A DNA stretch of 64,000 nucleotides from Amycolatopsis palatopharyngis (lineage in GTDB: Bacteria > Actinomycetota > Actinomycetes > Mycobacteriales > Pseudonocardiaceae), in the NCBI RefSeq assembly GCF_003385185.1, contig NZ_PQHZ01000011.1:1-64000 (forward strand), in the 5' to 3' direction. Positions 62,743 to 64,000 of the stretch are shown here, piece after piece. The notes beneath the pieces were generated by a model, which saw only the letters and a list, made by a program, of their open reading frames with translations, searched no databases and was not told the origin of the DNA. Position 1 is the stretch's first letter. The number at the start of each line of letters is the position of its first letter. A program made the position numbers and the translations under genes.

Positions 62743-62775
62743 AGACGTACCGTCTGTTTCATACCGTCTTGACGG
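62743..62775. promoter_or_regulatory. Two palindromes in the coxL-padR intergenic region (probable PadR operator)
   Basis: AGACG-TAC-CGTCT (62743-62755) and CCGTC-TT-GACGG (62764-62775) are perfect inverted repeats that share the GACG/CGTC half-site, with centres about 20 bp apart (two helical turns). They lie between the divergent large-subunit and PadR genes, the place where a PadR repressor would control both. The spacer lengths differ (3 and 2), so binding strength may differ. No clear promoter boxes can be separated from the repeats. Confidence 0.6.
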
Positions 62776-62798
62776 AAGGGTATGGTTACCATGTGCGC

Positions 62799-63341
62799 AT
62801 GTCAAGGGAACGCCTCACGATCACGTCATTTGTGGTGCTCGGACTGATCGCGTTGCGCGGCCCTTCCACCTCGTACGACCTGAAGCGCGCCTCCGGCCAC
62901 TCGATCGGCTACTTCTGGCCGTTCCCGCACGCGCAGCTCTACTCCGAACCGCGCAAACTGGCCGAAGCAGGGCTGCTCACGGTCGAGGAGGAGACGAACG
63001 GACGCCGTCGCCAGACGTTCTCGATCACAGAGGAGGGCCGTGAGGCCCTGGCGGAGTGGCTCAACCAGCCGATCCGCGATCCGATGCAGATCCGCGACGT
63101 CGCGGAGTTGAAGCTCTTTTTCAGCGAGTTGATGGACGCAGACACCGAGCGACGGTTGGCGGCAGACCAGATCGCCCAGCACACCACACGGCTGGCCGAG
63201 TACCGCTCGATCCAGGAGCGGTTCGGCGATCGCGCCGACGTGTCCTCCCGGATGGTCCCCCTCGACCTGGGAATCGCGCTGACCGAGGCGGCGCTGGCCT
63301 TCTGGGTGGACCTAGCCGAACGGCTCGACGCCGAGGACTGA
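62799..63341 (+). CDS. PadR-family transcriptional regulator
   Basis: The 180-residue protein has the PadR winged helix (LTITSFVVLGLIALRGPSTS, YDLKRASGHSIGYFWPF, LYSEPRKLAEAGLLTVEEE, RQTFSITEEGREALAEWL) followed by a C-terminal dimerisation part with helices (ELKLFFSELMDADTERRLAA). PadR repressors respond to phenolic acids and derepress detoxification or catabolic genes. It is divergent from the aromatic cluster and lies next to the twin palindromes, so control of the cluster is likely. The ATG at 62799 has no good ribosome site; a GTG 6 bp earlier is the alternative. Confidence 0.9.
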   Translation: MSRERLTITSFVVLGLIALRGPSTSYDLKRASGHSIGYFWPFPHAQLYSEPRKLAEAGLLTVEEETNGRRRQTFSITEEGREALAEWLNQPIRDPMQIRDVAELKLFFSELMDADTERRLAADQIAQHTTRLAEYRSIQERFGDRADVSSRMVPLDLGIALTEAALAFWVDLAERLDAED

Positions 63342-63700
63342 TCCGTCAGTTCCAGCCGGATTGCGGTGGCGCCTGGGGTGGCGGCGCTTGGGGCGGCAGG
63401 CCCGGTTGCGGCGGCCTGGTTGCCTGAAGCTAGCGGTCCGGTGCCACGCCGGCGGGGTGAGGCGGCAGTGCGCGGAGAGAGGTCGTGAAGCAAGGCGCGT
63501 CCGCAGCCAGCCAGGACTGTTCCTGGCCGTGTTGGCCGTTACTGTTTGTGACTGATTTACGAAGAATGAGCCGTTCCGAGTAACGGTTCGCGACGCTGTG
63601 TGATCTTGGGACGCGCCGGAGGCGGTGCAGGGTGTGAGCGTGGGACCCCTGTTACGAATTGGTCTTCTCACAGATCAACTTCACAGAGGTCCCCGCGTCG
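63342..63700. other. Intergenic region with GGCG-rich repeats
   Basis: Between 63364 and 63420 the sequence is a run of GGCGGC/GGTGGCG-type short repeats, perhaps the remains of a Gly-rich coding segment. The rest shows no gene, RNA or clear terminator. Composition becomes lower in G+C after 63530. Confidence 0.3.
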
Positions 63701-64000
63701 ATGAGTGTCACATACACGGCTGTCCTGGAGGTATCCGAGGACAACGTCGTGTTTCTGTCTGCGCTGCTGTGCGGCGAGCGTCAGCGGCGAGGTACCCGCA
63801 AGGGCACCCGCGCACACTGAGCACCGACAAGCAGGCCGTGCTGGTGCTGCGCTGGTACCTCGATGACACCCGGATGTCAGCACTGGCAAGAGACAACGGC
63901 ATCGCGCTGTCCACTGCCTATGAGTACCGCGACGAGGGCATCGCGGTACTCGCGGCACACCGACCGTCGCTACAGGAGGCGCTGCTGGCAGCCAACCCCC
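63701..64000 (+). pseudogene. Frameshifted N-terminus of a transposase (IS5/IS1182-like), cut by the window end
   Basis: The first frame reads MSVTYTAVLEVSEDNVVFLS and ALLCGERQRRGTRKGTRA and then stops near 63820. A second frame continues with LSTDKQAVLVLRWYLDDTRM, SALARDNGIALSTAYEYRDE and LQEALLAANP to the window end. The pieces fit one actinobacterial transposase N-terminal (helix-turn-helix) region if two bases (CA near 63816) are removed. The catalytic part lies beyond the window, so family assignment is tentative. Confidence 0.55.

Overview
The window is high-GC DNA (roughly 65-70% G+C by eye) with GTG/TTG starts, strong AGGAGG-type ribosome binding sites and Pseudonocardiales-type gene families. 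It most likely comes from an actinobacterium of the Pseudonocardiaceae (Amycolatopsis, Pseudonocardia or Saccharopolyspora-like). The genus is inferred from gene content only.

Region 1 (1-8.1 kb) is a reactive-sulfur module. It holds the end of a TauE/SafE exporter, a rhodanese, two metallo-beta-lactamase/double-rhodanese proteins (persulfide dioxygenase type), two almost identical DUF302 proteins, a thioredoxin, DUF2243 and CtaG membrane proteins, a PIG-L deacetylase and small membrane or secreted proteins. A palindrome of the CsoR/CstR operator type overlaps an extended -10 promoter in front of thioredoxin, and a weaker copy precedes the PIG-L gene. This suggests persulfide- or metal-responsive control.

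Region 2 (8.3-15.5 kb) mixes wreckage with defence. Frameshifted remnants of a replication-relaxation protein, an integrase, an unknown gene and an M48-type peptidase surround an intact DprA-like gene and a small helix-turn-helix gene. They are followed by a two-gene OLD-ATPase/TOPRIM plus UvrD-helicase unit that matches Gabija (GajAB) in order, size and motifs.

Region 3 (15.6-36.45 kb) is the core of an integrative and conjugative element (ICE). On the minus strand lie a VirB2-like protein, a VirB6/TrbL-like protein, a PrgI protein, a VirB4 ATPase, a GP88 protein, a VirD4/TraD-like coupling ATPase, a replication-relaxation protein and a lytic transglycosylase/NlpC peptidase. On the plus strand, starting from a leader with repeated CTAGTAGC-type motifs, lies an overlapping chain: two methyltransferase-like proteins, a recombinase-domain protein without a catalytic domain, a VUT (queuosine-precursor type) transporter and a small DpdA/TGT-like protein. 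The last two suggest salvage-based 7-deazaguanine modification. A large serine integrase follows, preceded by two recombinase-like proteins that lack the catalytic serine. Its reading frame runs through a terminator hairpin into a 47-bp copy of the 3' half of tRNA-Ala(GGC), the probable att core. An IS110-type element with a frameshifted transposase lies immediately beyond.

Region 4 (38.1-47.4 kb) holds a small catabolic group on the minus strand: a GltS-like transporter, an amidohydrolase, an M20 N-carbamoyl/allantoate-type hydrolase and a GAF-PucR regulator. It is followed by a graveyard of hydantoinase A/B, FAD-oxidoreductase, IS256 and ISAs1 remnants.

Region 5 (47.4-63.3 kb) is a co-oriented aromatic-acid catabolic cluster on the minus strand: Mo-hydroxylase large subunit, enoyl-CoA hydratase, FAD subunit, a 2Fe-2S/CoxG fusion, acyl-CoA ligase, MFS transporter, SDR, aldehyde dehydrogenase, phthalate-type reductase, CYP199-type P450, UbiD and UbiX. 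A divergent PadR regulator sits at its head, with two GACGG palindromes between it and the first gene. The likely theme is O-demethylation, side-chain oxidation and decarboxylation of methoxylated or hydroxylated aromatic acids, but the actual substrate is not determined. The window ends in a frameshifted transposase.
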